A program made the position numbers and the translations under genes. From Candidatus Levyibacteriota bacterium (GTDB taxonomy: Bacteria > Patescibacteriota > Microgenomatia > Levybacterales > UBA12049), in contig JACPTT010000062.1 of NCBI GenBank assembly GCA_016192645.1, forward strand, positions 1 through 5,429: a stretch of 5,429 nt of DNA, written 5' to 3'. Shown here in pieces: positions 4,837 to 5,429 of the stretch (position 1 is the stretch's first letter; the number at the start of each line of letters is the position of its first letter). The notes below the pieces were generated by a model that searched no databases, was not told the origin of the DNA, and worked only from the letters and a program-made list of their open reading frames with translations.

Positions 4837-5320
4837 TTTGCCTCTCCAAATCCAAAAATGTATATTTATACCAGCCTGATTCTCTGGTTTGTTTGCGAAC
4901 CACTTTTTTAAACTCCGAATAGTCAGGGAAAAAAGTATCGGCGCCATAGTCTCCTTCAACAAGAGTGAGATACAATTTTTGAACCAAAGGCAAAGCTTGG
5001 GCAAAAATCTGCCCGCCGCCGATGACGAAGATTTCTTGAGAACGATTGTCATTGACATTATGCGCGGCAACGAGGGCTTCTTTCAAAGAGTGAACAATAA
5101 TTATGTTCGGAACATTATAGTTTTTGTCCCGGGTAATAACAATGTTCGTTCTATTAGGAAGGGGTCTGCCAATTGATTCAAATGTTTTTCTCCCCATGAT
5201 AATTGGGTGGCCTTTTGTAAGTCTTCTGAACCGCTTTAGATCCTCGGGGATACGAAACAATAAATCATTATTTTTCCCAAGTCCCCTTTTCTCATCTATA
5301 GCGGCAATAATGGAAATCAT
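4829..5320 (-). CDS. folA: Dihydrofolate reductase
   Basis: DHFR reduces dihydrofolate to tetrahydrofolate with NADPH, regenerating the cofactor oxidised by thymidylate synthase. The 163-residue length is typical. Landmarks: ISIIAAIDEKRGLGKNNDLL (residues 2-21, including the Met20-loop region), RIPEDLKRF with the catalytic acid Asp27, IIMGRKTFESIGRPLPNR (40-57), NIVITRD, the NADPH-binding IGGGQIFAQAL, and GDYGADTFFPDY near the end. Position 22, usually Trp in the E. coli enzyme, is Phe. The ATG is in an ATGA overlap with the thyA stop, and AGGAAGG 8 nt upstream is a good Shine-Dalgarno site. The pair is therefore translated from one mRNA. The 3' end runs 8 bp into the convergent DUF488 gene. 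Confidence 0.97.
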   Translation of the reverse strand: MISIIAAIDEKRGLGKNNDLLFRIPEDLKRFRRLTKGHPIIMGRKTFESIGRPLPNRTNIVITRDKNYNVPNIIIVHSLKEALVAAHNVNDNRSQEIFVIGGGQIFAQALPLVQKLYLTLVEGDYGADTFFPDYSEFKKVVRKQTRESGWYKYTFLDLERQTT

Positions 5321-5429
5321 CCTGCCATCCTTCCTGTCTTTGGATCGTATAATCCTCCCGCAATGGTCAGCTCCGCTTTGATGATCGGATGCGGATCGTA
5401 TCTTTCCAAAATTACGTGTTCGGGACGAA
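5317..5429 (-). CDS. thyA: Thymidylate synthase, C-terminal part (cut by window edge)
   Basis: ThyA methylates dUMP to dTMP with 5,10-methylene-THF, releasing dihydrofolate. Only the last 36 full codons are present: RPEHVILERYDPHPIIKA, then ELTIAGGLYDPKTGRMAG and a TGA stop. The Y.PHP.IKA block is the characteristic C-terminal motif of the family (E. coli: GYDPHPGIKAPVAI). E. coli ThyA ends at the isoleucine corresponding to the end of AELTI; here about 14 residues follow. The stop overlaps the folA start (ATGA), and the extended tail DNA carries the folA ribosome-binding site. Identification is good although short. Confidence 0.88.
   Translation of the reverse strand, partial: RPEHVILERYDPHPIIKAELTIAGGLYDPKTGRMAG
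5329..5335 (-). promoter_or_regulatory. folA Shine-Dalgarno site inside the thyA tail
   Basis: AGGAAGG on the minus strand ends 8 nt before the folA ATG and lies within the last codons of thyA. It supports folA initiation at 5320 rather than at the ATG nine bases upstream, which reads straight into a stop. Confidence 0.6.

Noticed and set aside
1..5429. Alternative genetic code with TGA as glycine
   Set aside because: No gene contains an in-frame TGA, and TGA forms the natural ends of glyA, the GNAT fusion, folA and thyA at expected lengths.
1..5429. CRISPR array, tRNA/rRNA genes, IS element or prophage
   Set aside because: No regularly spaced repeats, cloverleaf, rRNA segments, transposase or integrase were seen on either strand.

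Overview
The window looks like a chromosomal piece of a small-genome bacterium, most likely a Patescibacteria/CPR member. This is inferred from very tight packing, a GxxExxY-family gene lodged in the ribosomal rpsB-tsf operon, short or absent 5' leaders, and several proteins of unknown or composite type. All complete genes read cleanly in the standard bacterial code. TGA serves as the stop of glyA, the GNAT fusion gene, folA and thyA, which argues against the TGA=Gly code of Gracilibacteria/SR1. No rRNA, tRNA, CRISPR array, transposase or phage gene is visible.

Layout, left to right. Positions 1-1408 hold the minus-strand operon rpsB - GxxExxY gene - tsf (partial). It has an extended -10 promoter and a leader that can fold as a pseudoknot over the rpsB ribosome-binding site. 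The GxxExxY gene is bracketed by a 12-bp direct repeat, and a third, inverted copy in rpsB forms a nested hairpin with one arm. Positions 1412-1760 hold two small minus-strand ORFs (30 and 64 codons). They overlap by one base (TAGTG) and have a very good promoter and Shine-Dalgarno site; I do not recognise either product. Positions 1780-3033 are glyA (minus).

A short divergent promoter region (about 3034-3118) separates glyA from a plus-strand pair. The first of the pair is a 452-residue GNAT acetyltransferase fused to a probable HAM1/Maf/YjjX-like nucleotide pyrophosphatase domain. The second is a DUF488 protein joined to it by an ATGA overlap. The predicted promoter places the transcript start on or next to the ATG of the fusion gene, so its mRNA is probably leaderless; glyA appears nearly so. 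Positions 4829-5429 hold the minus-strand pair thyA (C-terminal part) - folA, also with an ATGA overlap; folA ends tail-to-tail, overlapping the DUF488 gene by 8 bp.

Functionally, glyA, thyA and folA encode the three enzymes of the thymidylate cycle: methylene-THF formation, dUMP methylation and DHF reduction. If the C-terminal domain of the fusion protein is a house-cleaning NTP pyrophosphatase, nucleotide-pool upkeep is a second link in the same neighbourhood. The rpsB-tsf side is translation machinery. The most unusual spots are the GxxExxY insertion with its repeat/hairpin architecture, the rpsB leader pseudoknot, the unrecognised coupled small ORFs, and the GNAT-pyrophosphatase fusion with its leaderless promoter.
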